A DNA stretch of 64,000 nucleotides from Sternotherus odoratus (lineage: Eukaryota; Chordata; Testudines; Kinosternidae), in contig JAVMKO010000002.1 in assembly GCA_032164245.1 (NCBI GenBank), forward strand, positions 97,194,076-97,258,075, read 5' to 3'. Below are positions 1 through 12,389 of this stretch, in pieces. Made by a program: the position numbers and the translations under genes. Numbering within the stretch: position 1 is the stretch's first letter; the number at the start of each line of letters is the position of its first letter. Under the pieces are notes generated by a model. That model saw only the letters and a list, made by a program, of their open reading frames with translations, did not search any database and had not been told where the DNA came from.

Positions 1-744
1 AGAGGGAAAGTGTGTTTGGTCTGTAAAAGGCGACAGCATATTTTTAGATACTATGGATAGGCTTGTGCAATAAAGTTATATAACTAGGTGGAAGGTCTTT
101 GGGGGTAAGGACAGCACAGTATGGTTTTTGTACAACACTTAGTGCAATGTGTCCGTAACCTCAGCTGGGGCCTCAGGCCACTTTGGAAATATAAATGTTT
201 AATGATAATGATGAGACAGCATTCTCTCAATAGGCATATTCATTGTACACAGAGGGAAACAAAAATATACTCTAAGGGCCCTGCCCTGCAGTTCTTGGGC
301 ATTATTATCAATGGACATTTTCTCTCTCGAAGACTGAAAGTGTTATACAGCATTCCATGGCAAAGGAGATTATGGAAAGAATGAGGAAAGGGGGATTTGG
401 ATAAGAACCACTACCAGTGAGTAGTGGTTTATAACAAAATTCTGATGCTTGTAAGTGTAAAGAGTGACCAACCACCCTGATCATTCAGACAAACTCAGGC
501 CCTCAGATTATATTCTCCCAGTTGAGCTTCTGAATTACATTACTTGGAGTCGTAGTCACATCCAAGGAATTTTTCTATCTGCACACCTCTGTGAGGCAGG
601 CAAGTATTGTTGTTATCCATATTACACAAACGGGGGAACTAAGGCAGAGGAGTTACATGACTTGCTCTAAATGTCCGAGCTGAGAGTAAAATTCAGAAAA
701 GGCTGGATTCCTCTGAGTTCAGGCCAACAGCATACACAAAAAAC
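1..744. other. End of NEDD9 intron 1, unique-looking
   Basis: No exon was found. Short open frames here lack any known domain. A roughly 50-bp stretch at 412-465 (containing GTGGTTTATAACAAAATT) recurs at 6112-6160, suggesting an unclassified old repeat. Confidence 0.5.
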
Positions 745-754
745 CTTTTTGTCA

Positions 755-881
755 AGAATCAGAGAGGTAGCCGTGTTAGTCTGGAATTGAGGAAGTGACA
801 AAGAGTCCTGTGGCATCTTAAAGACTAACAAAAGTATTGAAGCATAAGCTTTCGTGGGCTAATACCCACTTCATCGGGTAA
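755..881 (-). mobile_element. Penelope-like element, 3'-terminal fragment
   Basis: About 127 bp that matches the 3' tail of the larger Penelope-like copy at 17172-18701 (shared blocks include CCTTAAAGACTAAC-like sequence and GAAGCATAAGCTTTC). It is flanked by near-identical repeats CTTTTTGTCA (745-754) and CTTTTTGTTA (882-891), 9 of 10 matching, read as a target-site duplication of a severely 5'-truncated insertion. It lies in NEDD9 intron 1. Confidence 0.75.
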
Positions 882-1158
882 CTTTTTGTTATTGGTATAC
901 TCTGAGAGTCTCTACCTGGCTGTTAGCATTACTGGGAAATCTCTCAGCATTAATATCTGTACTGTAAATTTGGCATTTTTTCTGGTCTTTTTGGAAAGAG
1001 AGATTTCATGTTTTCTTTTTCATGTTATTTAAAATCAATTCTTATTCCTTCCAGGAAGCTAGATGAATCCAGAACTGAATGTGCTTTAAACTCTGAATGG
1101 GTAGTTAAAATTCTAATTCAGGTTCGATTTCTCTCTCCCCCACGCTGTCTCTCTACAG

Positions 1159-1605
1159 AATCTTATGGCAAGAGCCTTGTATGATAATGTTCCAGAGTGC
1201 GCAGAGGAGCTGGCCTTCCGCAAAGGAGACATTTTGACAGTGATAGAACAGAACACTGAAGGCCTGGAAGGATGGTGGCTCTGCTCTTTACATGGCCGAC
1301 AAGGCATTGTTCCAGGCAACCGGGTGAAACTTTTGATAGGCCCAGTACAGGATAGTCCGTCTAACCAGGACACGTCCAGTTCAAGATCAATGCATCATGC
1401 CTATAACCAGCAGAAAGTCTACCAGACGCCAAGCTCACAAGCTTCAACTTGGGACCCGGTATACCAGGTGCCACCTTCCCATCTGAATCAAGGCATATAC
1501 CAGGTACCTACTGGCCATGGTCTACAGGAGCAAGATGTTTACCAAGTCCCACCATCTGTGCAGAGAAGCTTGGGTAGTACTGATGGTTCACCTTTCAACA
1601 GCAAG
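1159..1605 (+). CDS. NEDD9: NEDD9 exon 2: SH3 domain and first YxxP motifs
   Basis: NEDD9 is a non-catalytic Cas-family scaffold that links integrin, FAK and Src signalling to adhesion and migration. This exon follows a polypyrimidine tract and AG at 1157-1158 and opens with AAT CTT ATG GCA, matching the vertebrate junction where a tiny first exon supplies the initial residues; that exon is upstream of the window. Counting four residues for exon 1, it encodes residues 5-153. The SH3 domain (to about residue 65) shows ALYDN, a central GWWLC and GIVPGNRV, and is nearly identical to mammalian NEDD9. After a linker come YQTP and three YQVP motifs, phosphorylation sites for Src-family kinases. The donor is GTGGGT at 1606 and the junction is phase 0. 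The open frame runs on into the intron to a stop near 1671, so ORF length overstates the exon. An in-frame ATG at 1165 could only matter if an alternative first exon is used. Confidence 0.96.
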
Positions 1606-4600
1606 GTGGGTGCCTTGACCTTCCGATCTTTGTTTCAAAGCAGTTGTGTGCACTATGCAACAGTAGACTGAGCCTGAGGACTTAAGAATGTATGATTAAG
1701 AATGATGTGCTGGGCTTCCACTCACTTTGCTTATTAATGGGCTGCTATTTATCCCTGCAAACCCCCCTCTTTCCTGATTGAACACATGTTGCACAGGGAG
1801 AAGAAGAAAGGTCAGATGATTAATGGGCACCAGACTTCACACCAAAGGGAGACTATTCTGGGTCCGCTCCTAGAGGAGCAGCTGGTGACAGTTGTGGTAG
1901 CATCTTCCCATCCCCAAAGCACATCCGCTCCATAACACTCCACCCACTGCCTTTGTTAGCACATAAGAGCTTAGAACTCAGGAGGCAGTATGGTGTATTG
2001 CTCATTAGCCAAGACATATTTATCTTGTTTAATTAAATAAAATGCCCAGTTTTTATGATGCACTGTCTAGTCGGAGAGGTCTCAATGGGGTGTGACATTT
2101 AAAAAAAATTTAAGGGGTGACAATATGTCCCTACCTGGAAGAACAGGAAGCCAGATAATGGTGACAAGAAGGGATACTTTACTATAAACCCTAAAGTAAA
2201 TATAAAACTTGGCAACTGTCTTCAGTGTACATGCCTATTGCATGATACAGGGCACCTTCCCAAGGTGGGAGGAGGAACTGTGCTGTAAAATCATTTGTTT
2301 CACATGATGTTGAGCATCCGACTGGCGCAGCCATCAGTAAATAAATGCATCCTGACCTGGAGCAGACAGAAGAGGGAGGGAGGCTTGAGCAGGAAGTGAG
2401 GGACCAGAAGGTGCCATAGTCTAAACTTTCATCTTGAAGTTTATACTGGCAAGCAGGTCAGATGTTTTTCTTTCTAGACTCAGCCTTTTCCATTTTGGAC
2501 CTTTAGAAAACTTCTGAGACATTTGACTTATTAGAGTTTTGTTTTCATTGGTAACGAGTAGATTTTCAAAAAAGGGAACAAAGAATTGGGAAATCATTTC
2601 AACTCATGCTCTAGAGAGGTTTATTTGGGCTTTCAAAGTTATTCTTTTTTGGAAGAAAAGCATCATTTTCTGTGTAATATCTGCTGGTGGATGAAATTGC
2701 CATCTGAAAACTACTGGCTTGCTTCACAGGTGGAGATATGATCTTTATTGGAGCAGTTAGACTGGTTTTATTAGTGGAAATCCCACCTCATTTTTCCTTC
2801 CCGCTCTCCCTGAGAGTAGATAGTAACCACCCTCGTTCAGAGACCTCTGCCTGAAGCTTTATAACTAAGCACCTTCAAAAGCAGTTGAAGGAGGCCTGGA
2901 TAAATTGCCTCTTTGGAGAACATAATTGATGAGCAACTAATCTTAGTCTGCAAAACAGTTAGACCAACTGAGGCCACACTATGCTTTCATTCCATGTGCA
3001 AAGCTACTCACTGAAATCAATAGGGCATTCTGTACAAATATCTGATTGCAGCATGAATTTGTAGAATCTTGGGTCTCTTCAATGGTTAAATGCAAACATC
3101 TTATTGGGATGCAAACTCAGAGGCACTAAAACACCTGTTTCCTCTAAAATTCCTGCCTAAACTTGGATTTTAGAAAGCCTGGATATGCATTTTTCTGGCT
3201 GAGTCATTTTCTGAGGAAAATAAAGACCATTTGTTTAGACTGACTTTTATAACATGATTAATTTAGTCCCTTGTAAGTTATGAAAGACCATCTGTACTGC
3301 ATGAAGATACATTGCTATACCACCCACTATTTGCAGACTATAATATGTTTTATAAAACATTTGATCTCCAGAAATAGACGCTACCAGCCGGCTTAGCTCT
3401 GACTGTGAAGGAAAAATTCCCCCGTCAGTTCAGTCCTTCCCCTCCTGAATCACATCTGCTGGTTTATTGCTACTGAATACAACTGAAGCTCTTCCTTGGG
3501 GCCTCACAGGAAGTCTATCTGTGGGACTATCTGTGCTCCAGTTACTCAGGAAAAGATTATTCTAATCCTGACACAAAAGAGATTTGAACCAACAGCCCTG
3601 ATTCCTCACCAATCACACATTAATGACAGACTCAGCAGATGACAAACTCACTGTTAGTGACCTCCCTTGATCAGCTGCAGATAGTGAGCATGACCCATGT
3701 CCAGTTCCTGAAGTTTCCTCTGGCTGTAAATTAAAAAGACATGCTCTGGACCAAAATAATGATGCTGAAATGAAATGAAGCTGTAAGTCTGCTGGATAGG
3801 AAAGGCTCGGAGATGGACTGGGGACTGAAGGGGGAAGGAGAAGAAATAAATAAAAGATGTGTCTTTCCTAATAATCTCTACATTGTTTTGCAATTTATTT
3901 ATGCTACTGTTGCACTGAGAGAAAAGCATAATAGCAACAAGATTCCAGAGCTTTTGTAAAAGAAAAGCCTAATTAAAAGGGAACTTTTTTTTTTGCTCTT
4001 GACTCCTTTGGCTGAATAATGAAGCAATCTCTCACCCCAAATCTGTACTCTCAAGGGATCGGTAAAACAGTCCTTAAGTATTAAAGAGAGCTTGAACACT
4101 TGATCCCAGGGCTCCTTGCTCTGACTTCTAAAATGATGAATATCTTTTCTCTGATTTGCAACACCTGTCCCTCCTGTCCTAAGCAAGCTGCTCTGCCTGC
4201 TGTTGTTAACAGAGTCTCTGTTTCTCAGTGTGTTGTGGGTCTTGGCAATGCCACTGAATTGAAAGATATTCGCCTCTCAAAGAACTATATTATTATGCAT
4301 GCTACATATATGTAAACCTTCTCACTGCCCAAAATAATAGCCAGAGACAACCATACTCAAAGGAGCCTTCTAAGCAGCAGCACCATTTACACTTATACAC
4401 TTTTTGTATACAATTACCTATTTTTGGCTATCCAAAAATGGAGTTTGGCCTCCACACAAAATTTTACACACACAGCTTGGAAGCTATTCTTGTCTGATAA
4501 GAGTCTATCCTTAAGTAATAGAAAATCATCAGCAGCAATGATGTCAACAGATAAAGCCTTGCTTAGGTAACATGTCTTGCTGGCGGGAATTGCAAATCAA

Positions 4601-4729
4601 ATCAAAAAAGTCCTGAAGCAGGAAATTGTGGTGATGTAACAATTCTGGAATGCTAAGTTGTTTAGAATGTAGCTGTATCACTTTCTCTCATAAAATGAAA
4701 ATATCACCTTTTAAAAATGACCTTAAATT
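1606..4729. other. NEDD9 intron 2, first part: no gene seen
   Basis: AT-rich unique-looking intron. I see no exon, RNA gene or well-formed transposon. Small open frames at 3654-4315 on both strands have no recognisable domain. Confidence 0.5.
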
Positions 4730-4737
4730 GCCTAAAA

Positions 4738-6061
4738 CAGGGGTCTCCAAACTACGGCCCGCGGGCCGGATGCGGCCCGCGAGGTCCTCTCATCCGGCCC
4801 GCGGAGATCTTTTTGGCTCCGCGCTGGGGCCTGGAAGCGCCGCGCGGGCCGCCGCCGCCAGCCGCGGGGCCTGGAAGCGCCGCGCGCTCGGCCGCCGCCG
4901 CCAGCCGCGGGGCCTGGAAGCGCCGCGCGCTCGGCCGCCGCCGCCAGCCGCGGGGCCTGGAAGCGCCGCGCGCTCGGCCGCCGCCGCTGGCCAGGGACGG
5001 CTCGGAGCTGGGGCCGGGACGCGCCGCACCGCCACGCAGTTGCAGGGGGCGAAACAAGGAGCCACCCACTGCCAGGCGGCGAACCGGTCTGTGGGGAGAG
5101 ACCGGGTTGAGCAGGTCAGTTGGGGGGGTGAGAGACCTGGCTGGGTGGGTCATTGGGGGGGGGGGTTGGAGGGAAGGAGGTTTTGGGGTGAGAGACCTGG
5201 CTGGGTGGGTCATTTGGGGGGGGGGTTGGAGGAAAGGAGGTTTTGGGGTGAGAGACCTGGCTGGGTGGGTCATTTGGGGGGGGTTGGAGGGAAGGAGGTT
5301 TTGGGGTGAGAGACCTGGCTGGGTGGGTCAGTTGGGGGGTGGGTGGGAGGGAAGGAGGTTTTGGGGTGATAGACCTGGCTGGGTGGGTCATTTGAGGGGG
5401 GGGTTGGAGTAAAGGAGGTTTGGGGGTGAGAGACCTGGCTGGGTGGGTCATTTGAGGGGGGGGTTGGAGGAAAGGAGGTTTTGGGGTGAGAGACCTGGCT
5501 GGGTGGGTCATTGGGGGGGGGTTGGAGGAAAGGAGGTTTTGGGGTGAGAGACCTGGCTGGGTGGGTCAGTTGGGGGGTGGGTGGGAGGGAAGGAAGTTTT
5601 GGGGTGAGAGACCTGGCTGGGTGGGTCATTTGGGGGAGGGGGGTTGGAGGAAAGGAGGTTTTGGGGGGAGAGACCTGGGTGGGTCAGTTGGGGGGTTGAT
5701 GTGTAGTGTTCATGTGTAGTGAACAGGTGTTCATGTGTAGTGTTCATGTGTAGTGAACAGGTGTTCAGGTGTAGTGTTCAGGTGTAGTGTTCAGGTGTTC
5801 ATGTGTAGTGTTCATGTGTAGTGTTCATGTGTAGTGTTCAGGTGTTCATGTGTAGTGAACAGGTGTTCATGTGTAGTGTTCATGTGTAGTGTATCAATGT
5901 GTTATTAAATAATAACTGAATAAAATAATATTAAATAAATAATTAAAAACAACATCCATGTTTTGATTCTTTTTTATTTGGACCTCGAGTGTGTTGTCGG
6001 CCCCCGAACTGCTATTTGATAGCTAATGCGGCCCTCGGGCTGAAAAGTTTGGAGACCCCTG
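4738..6061 (+). mobile_element. Non-autonomous hAT element, family A copy 1, filled with minisatellites
   Basis: Terminal inverted repeats read CAGGGGTCTCCAAACT at the left and the complement AGTTTGGAGACCCCTG at the right. They are flanked by a perfect 8-bp TSD GCCTAAAA at 4730-4737 and 6062-6069, diagnostic of hAT transposition. The inside is built almost wholly of tandem arrays. These are about four GC-rich units of roughly 45-50 bp (4830-4990), about ten units of a roughly 60-bp G-rich repeat containing GAGAGACCTGGCTGGGTGGG (5108-5695), then a short GTGTAGTGTTCATG-type array (5697-5895) and an AT-rich tail. No transposase is encoded. Two related copies lie at 21385-22655 and 32970-34417. 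Confidence 0.9.
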
Positions 6062-6239
6062 GCCTAAAATAATGAGGGATGGCTTAGAATATCCCTCATT
6101 GAGGATTTCTGGCTGAGTGGTGGTTTATAACAAAATTATCATGCTCATAAGTGTAGAGCATCCAAGGAATAAGAATAAAAAGCCTTCTCTTACAAATTTC
6201 CATCTATCCCTGCTCTCCCATCATGCTCTCAAAGAGATA

Positions 6240-6372
6240 GGAGAGTCTTGTCATTAAGGGGCAGTAGTCTGGCCGTCAGGAAACCTGGGTTCTATCCCCT
6301 GCCAGATACTTCTGTGTAATCTTGGACAAGTTCTCGGTATCTCAGCTACCTCATCTGTAAAATATGCAGGGG
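6240..6372 (+). repeat. MIR-like SINE fragment
   Basis: The core resembles mammalian and sauropsid MIR: CCTGGGTTCTATCCCCTGCC, then a TGTGTAATCTTGGACAAGTT-type block and CTCATCTGTAAAAT. The fragment is diverged with no clear ends. Confidence 0.65.
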
Positions 6373-6540
6373 TGAGTTGAAGCTACATTAATTGTTTGAA
6401 AATTCCTTTGATATCATCAGCTGGAATGTGTTATAGAAATATGAAGTACATATTACATATATGGTAGGTATAGCCATCCCCAGGTTAGTAACAGCTCTGA
6501 GCACTAAAACAATGGTAAAGAAAACCCCGCATTTATTCTC

Positions 6541-7075
6541 ATTGATTTATGGTAATGCCCACTGTTTTGGAAGAAAGGCCAGTCTGAAAATTTCTAATGA
6601 AATGTTTTCCCATTGGAAAATGGAGTTTCATGAAAACCAAAAGTTTTTCATGGGAAATGAGAGCTGTCAGCAGAATTTTCTGTCAGAAAATTCAACAGAA
6701 GACAAAATATGGGACTATGATGCCCCATAGCCGTGCAGTCACAGGGAGACTGTGATGCATCCTAGTAGGAGATGTCCTCCAGCCAGGGAGCAGGATAGGG
6801 TGACCAAAACAGCAAGTGTGAAAAATCAGGACAAGGGGCTGGGGGTAATAGGAGCCCATATAAGAAAAAGACCCCAAAATCGGGACTGTCCCTATAAAAT
6901 CGGGACATCTGGTCACCCTAGAGCAGGACCTATAGGAGAGAATGGTGCCATGAGGGACGGAGAACTACAACTCCCATGAGGCACTGCAGTGACACAAGTG
7001 GATGTCAACCCATCCCAAAACAAAACATTTCAGCATTTTCTAGTTGAAATGTTTCAGAATTTGGATATATCAACA
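6541..7075. repeat. Unclassified interspersed repeat interrupted by a MITE
   Basis: Purine-rich blocks such as TTTTCCCATTGGAAAATGGA and AACTACAACTCCCATGAGGC resemble a dispersed sauropsid DNA-type repeat I recognise only in outline. It continues on both sides of the 125-bp MITE at 6796-6920, so it predates that insertion. A second AAATTT-rich stretch of similar character is at 8640-9035. Confidence 0.4.
6796..6920 (+). mobile_element. 125-bp hAT-like MITE, family B copy 1
   Basis: Ends are TAGGGTGACCAAAAC and the complementary GGTCACCCTA. The flanking 8-bp TSD GAGCAGGA is perfect (6788-6795 and 6921-6928). Two more copies with different, also perfect, 8-bp duplications lie at 16101-16221 and 41621-41745. 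Confidence 0.88.
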
Positions 7076-7107
7076 CTTCTACAGTGGACCTAGCTACAAC
7101 AGAAAAA

Positions 7108-7213
7108 GGGTCTCTTATTCCAGAATAAGAGAGTACACCCAGGGGCTAATTCCAAAATACTATTTTGAAATAATTATTCCAGAATAGCTATTTCTGGTAA
7201 ATTTCCAAGAGCA
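7108..7213. repeat. Possible Harbinger-type MITE remnant
   Basis: Contains the small palindrome CTCTTATTCCAGAATAAGAG and ends AGACAAGCCC, similar to the right end of the PIF/Harbinger-like MITEs at 19071 and 55949. The left end is unclear. Confidence 0.35.
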
Positions 7214-9165
7214 GACAAGCCCATAGTGGAACAGAACCACTGCTCCTCCCACTCTGCCACGTTCCTTTGCCTTTCCAAACCTTCTTTGCCTTCAGTGGGT
7301 TTTTTTAGGTAAACAAGGAATGCAGGAAAGGGCCTCCCATGAGGGACTTGTATTTGCTAACAGTTGCTGCTAGTTGTTTCTACTTTCTCATAGTCTCATT
7401 TCCTCAGCAGCAGCACCACCCTGCAGCTTTGGCCCAGACTTCAGCAGTGCCAGCCAGTTCAGCAACTCAGCCACATTCTGACGTCTTTCTCCCAATTAAA
7501 TAACTACTGTCCATATTTGGGAGGAAACAAAAGAGCAGATGACATTTGTTCCAGAAATGTTCTCCCTCCCCGTTATTTTTTGGTTGCTTTTTTGTTTCAC
7601 ATTCTATAAAGAGACACTTTGACTATGGTAAAAAACCAGCATTTATTATGCCAGGATATTTTAATATCTAAAGGAAAGGAAAAACATTTGTACTACGTTT
7701 TGCAATCAAACAACAAATATTTCTAGTCAGACAACATAAAAATATATCCTCTTTCAAAAATACCACATTTTCCTGTGATATGATTGATTTAAATGACTCA
7801 AAACAATAAAAGTAGTCTCTGTTTCTTTCACTTTCATGTTGCAAGTTCTACTTTGGGGATTTGTAACCTTTGTAACAAAATGTTGCTTTAGTGTTAAACA
7901 TACAACACTGCAGAGTACAGCATGAATTGAAACATTCGCCTCAACAGTCAGTACTCTGTTTCATATAATGTACTGAAAAGATTATTCCTTCCAATTTAAT
8001 GCAAACTGTTTATATATATTTAAAACAAGGAAACTTTCACTATGCTTGAGTGTATTACTATAACTTCCCATATGACATGAGTAATAGAACAGTAATTTAC
8101 AGATATAAAGCATGTGAAATTATCAGCAGTTAATCTAGCCTCCGTGGTATTTTAGAAAACCACTGAGTGAAGAAACCCTCGCCCACAAGCTGAAGTAAGA
8201 TGCAGTTAGGAGTTAGTCACTGATCTGACTTGTAAAGACGCATTGTGAGGCAAAGCCCACATTTTACTCAACCGATGCTGTGTGAGTAAATAAATGAGCT
8301 CAACGTTACTCACAACATCTCACTAGGCCTGATGTTCTTCTCAGCTATTAGGAAAACACCGGGCATATTTTTTTTCCTGGTTACATGAAAAGAACCAACA
8401 ATCTGATCCACATTGGCGGATTCTGCATGAGCACTAGAATCTGCCCACGGAACCAAGTCATTCGTTTCAAAAAGAGTGTTTTATTACATTTATAAAAAGT
8501 TAATAAAATGTAAGGTTTGGAGGATTTAAACATTCCCCTGAAGGAAACCCAGCAGTGGTCGTAGTTCATGAGAACCAGAAAGAGAGTTGACTTTAAACAG
8601 AAAGTGAATCTAATCAAAAGGAACATGTTAAAAGGGGGTTAAAAAAAACTTTGAGGGAATAGTTTTCCATTAGAGAATTCAGTTCTGTTGAAATCTAAAC
8701 AGTTTCTGAATTCATAGAGATTTCAACAAAATTTCATTTTGGAGGGGAAAAAAAGGAGGAAAGTTCTAGTAATGTCAGAACATCTCGTTTCAACATTTGT
8801 GGAAATATTTTGAGTTTTCTTTTCAAAATGACAATGTTTATTATATATTAGAATATAAAGTGTAAAAAAAGTCAAAATAGATCTAAACTGATGGGGGGAG
8901 GGTTTAAATTTCCTTGTGGAGAATTTCAGAATTTTCAGGTTTTGTTCCTAATCAGAATGAAAACAATTTTTTTTAAAAAAAGTTGAAATCCCCTGTGAAA
9001 GGCAATTTCCAGTTCTTCAGACAGCTCTACTCTTTTCACAGTCCAAACTGGAAAAAATAGGGAGTAGTGCAAGGAAATCAGCATAATATATTTTAAGATT
9101 CATTTTTATTAATGCATTAAGTGTCACATTAAGGATTTTTTTTCCTTTTAAACACTATAAGGGGC

Positions 9166-9240
9166 TAATTCAAATCCCACTGAAGTCAATGGAGTCTGTC
9201 CATTAACTTCAGTGAGCTTTGGATTTGAAGGTGAATTTTA
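9166..9240. repeat. Short hairpin repeat (GAAGTCAATGG family)
   Basis: The left arm TTCAAATCCCACTGAAGTCA pairs with the right arm ACTTCAGTGAGCTTTGGATT after a short loop, leaving a few bulges. Related hairpins are at 10088-10170, 10366-10425, 13978-14040 and 24203-24262. I cannot assign a family. Confidence 0.5.
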
Positions 9241-10775
9241 TCTTGTCAGTGTTCCTAATTGATCTGGCTAAAATACTTCTTGCTACCAATTAAAACACTT
9301 TTGTGGGACAGAAGCAAGTCTAGAAAAAACTGACATTTTTCAATGAGGGGTTGTTAAATTTTCACAGCCCCCTAGCATTAATGCAGTCATATGGGTATAA
9401 ATATCTGTACAGCTTATTCCCATATATGTATCAAAATAAGATATCAAATATTTGTAGTGGGCCAGTCACCATAATAGTGAGGTACCATAATATTGAGGTA
9501 CTGAGTTTTGTCCCTTATTAGCTAAAACTTTAGCTCCAAACAGAATTAAAGCATAGGCTGCTAGAGGGACTATTTGTTTTTTAGCAGAAAAGTATATTTT
9601 CCCAGTGATAGATGAGCCCAAGGCATTATGAACAAGATTTATCCACCAGACTCTTCCACCCATGCACAAATCATTCACTTCAAGTACTCCAGAGTGCATG
9701 ACCTGTCATGTCACAAATGTTGTGCTGCATCAGACCCTTAGTGGTTGTGGGAGTACACTGACATACAGAAATCGTGAGGTCACTCAGTCTGAAATGATTA
9801 ATTTTCACAGAGGGAGGGGATGAAGCCCACGTAAAGGGTATTGGGCGAGTTTTCTCTTCTGAGAAGTGTTTTCTGCTCTCAAATACTAGTTATTTAGTGC
9901 AGTATGGTGCATTTCACCCCCTCACCCCAATGCCCCCCCCCAACCAGCAAATTTATCTTCAGAAGTATTGTTCTGACCCTCTGACCCTCTATCAGTATCT
10001 ATAGAAAGGAATGAAGTCTCTCAGAGGCCTGGAAACATCCCCTTCCTAGCCAGCACTGCAGTCAAAGACTGCCTCTCTGAATCCTGCTCCTACTGACATA
10101 AATGGGAGTTTTGCTAGTGACTTAATTGGCAGATGGCCCTAATGTTGACATCAGCAGGAGCAGGTCCTGAAAGGATCAAGTCATAATAAGCAATATGTTT
10201 TTCCCAGTGAAAATGTGGCACAAATGATTATCCTTTTTCTCTATAAATGCTCATTCTGCAAAGCCCGCAGAAAGGGTCTTTGTATTTTATGTATGTTTGG
10301 AATCACAAGCAGCTGAAAAACAGCAGCAAATCAGAGTAGAACCATTCCAGGCTAGATCTTCATCTGGTATAAATCAAAATAACTCCATGGAAGTCAGTAG
10401 AGTTATATTGATTTATGCTGGCTGAGAATCAGGCCATTTAAATAACTTCATAGCTAAAAATCAATTAATAAAAAGATAAGCAATACTTAAAATAAAGCTT
10501 AATACATAATTGAAAAATAAATTGGCAGGTCTATTGTTGAGTGACAATTGAAGGGAAGTGTAAAATCTTGGCTGGCCAACTTGACTGTACCCATATCACC
10601 CCTCTTCTCTGGTTTGAATTAAGGTCTCTGCATTGTTTCCTTCTTTTTCTCTTCTCCTGCATATTCAAAACAAGTTGCACAACTCCTGCTTTATATTTTA
10701 CAGCCTCACAGCTAAAAACATGAATCTAGCTGGCTCAAAAAAGACAAAGATCAACACTGATTTAAAAAAAATACT

Positions 10776-10892
10776 TGTATTTTTATTATGATAGCACAGA
10801 TGCCCCAACTAAGGTTGGTCCCCATTGTACTAAGCACTTGACAGACCCATAGTAAGACAGTCCCTACCCTAAAAATCTTATAGTCTAATCCC
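10776..10892. repeat. SINE-like dispersed repeat fragment
   Basis: Contains a segment (TCCCCATTGTACTAAGCACT, then AGACAGTCCCTACCCTAAAA) that matches in outline sequence at 44884-44990 (TTAGGCACTGTACAAATACA) and 26545-26590 (TACTAGGCACAGTATATACA). It is an ancient dispersed repeat, class uncertain. Confidence 0.45.
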
Positions 10893-11985
10893 CCAATTTT
10901 ACAAAAATTTAAATATATACGTGACTTCACGCACTGTGAATTAACATAATTAGAACTTATGGTGCGTAAAGTTAAAGTACATACATAAGTCTTTGTAAGA
11001 TTGGAACCTAAGCAGAGCAGATAGACAAATGGCGGGAGAAAGTAAGTAGGAGTTTCTTAGGATGCATCCAGCAACATGATATAAAACAATTCTAGGTAGG
11101 AGTAGCATTTGTCACATCTCCTTCTTTACTGATATCTTGCCATCTGAAGCCTATTTCTAAGAAAATTCACGTGAGAACCTAAAAAAATTAGAGCTACAAA
11201 CTATAGAATCTCACATTCTTTTCAATTTTCCATCAGATAATGAGGCATATATCTCACTCCACCCAGGAGGAAAATACTTTTGTTAATTTAATCTTTCCTT
11301 ACAATGGGTGTTGGTTTTATAGCACTATGTATCCAACACCTGGTCCTATCCACAAACAAGGTACAGTACAAGAAACTGTTACATATGCTTACTCCCTATC
11401 AGTATGGCTCAGTCTTTTCTGGAAGGGACTTCATTTAGGGGTAGCTCAGTTTCCATGCCCAGTAATAAACTGTTCTTTCTGCTGGGGATACTATAAGTAA
11501 GTGTTTTATGGCAAGACACACTATCTGTCAGTTAGTGAACCTGGATTAAAAGTTAGATTAGGTTAAAACTTTACTTTAAAGTGACTTTTAAAAACATGTG
11601 CATGTTTATAACAACGTGGCTTACAAGAACTCATGAAAGGAACCTAATAGTCAAGTAAGAGTAACTCTAGTACAGGGATGGGCAAACTTTTTTGCCCAAG
11701 GGCCCCTTCTGGGTATTGAAATTGTAGGCAGGCCATGAATGCTCACAAAATTGGGGGCTGGGGTGTGAGGGCTCTGGCTGGGGGGGTGGGCTCTGGGGTG
11801 GGGCTGGGGATGAGGGATTGGGGTGCAGCAGGGTGATCCAGGCTGGGATAGAGGGGTTCAGAGGGCAGGAGTGGATCAGAGCTAGAGTAGAGGGTTGGGG
11901 CATGGGAGGGTACAATACTCAGGAGGCAGGCTCTGACTGGTGCTTACCTCAAGCAGGTCCCAGAAGCAGCAACATGTCTCCCCTC

Positions 11986-12389
11986 CAGGGCCGGCGAGAG
12001 AAGTTTTGGGGCCCCCTACTCTGAGCGTTTGCCCCCCCCCCCCCCGCCAAGGGCTGGCCCGGCTCTTGCAGGTGGGTGGGGGAAGTGCTGCAGCCAGAGA
12101 TGCCTCGGGAGCGGCGCGCCCCGCCGTCCTCTGCAGCCGCCGGGGCAGGGGAGGCGATGGAGCCGGGGGTGCCTCAGGGCGGCTCCTGGGGGGGCACGGG
12201 ACGAGCAGCAGCAGAAGGGCTCAGGAGGCAGCCGGCCGCGGCGCCGGACACAGCCGGGGAAATGTGGTGCGGTGCCCAGGGGGGACAACTGCAAGTAGAG
12301 CTGTGTACCGGTCCCCGGACTTCAGGGGGGCCCCCTGAAGTCCGGGGCCCGGTACAGCTCTACCCATTGTACCCCCGTCACTGGCCCTG
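11986..12389 (+). mobile_element. hAT-like non-autonomous element (inner, nested)
   Basis: Begins CAGGGCCGGCGAGAG and ends GTCACTGGCCCTG, with the 8-bp TSD CTCCCCTC exact at 11978-11985 and 12390-12397. It therefore inserted into the outer hAT at 11673-12707. It carries a near-perfect 69-bp palindrome at 12295-12363. Confidence 0.85.
12295..12363. repeat. GC-rich palindrome
   Basis: The arms start GTAGAGCTG and end CAGCTCTAC, with CCCCGGACTTCAGGGGG pairing to CCCCCTGAAGTCCGGGG at the centre. Only small bulges interrupt pairing. It sits inside the nested hAT-like element. Confidence 0.85.

Larger units (their letters stand above)
7230..11664. other. NEDD9 intron 2, middle: short hairpin repeats, otherwise unassigned
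   Basis: No exon was found. Short inverted repeats built around GAAGTCAATGG occur at 9166-9240 and, more diverged, at 10088-10170 and 10366-10425. A SINE-like segment is at 10776-10892. The remainder is AT-rich with no recognised feature. Confidence 0.45.

Noticed and set aside
5112..5695. Evenly spaced direct repeats resembling a CRISPR array
   Set aside because: Vertebrate context, units are adjacent with no unique spacers, and no cas genes; it is a minisatellite.
4650..5747. Overlapping open frames of 77-231 codons on both strands, rich in Pro, Arg or Gly
   Set aside because: They are translations of tandem arrays within a TSD-flanked hAT element; frames exist on both strands and shift with unit length.
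6796..6920. Tc1/mariner origin for the TAGGGTGACC MITEs because TA is found at each end
   Set aside because: All three copies have perfect 8-bp duplications outside the TA, so the TA belongs to the element.
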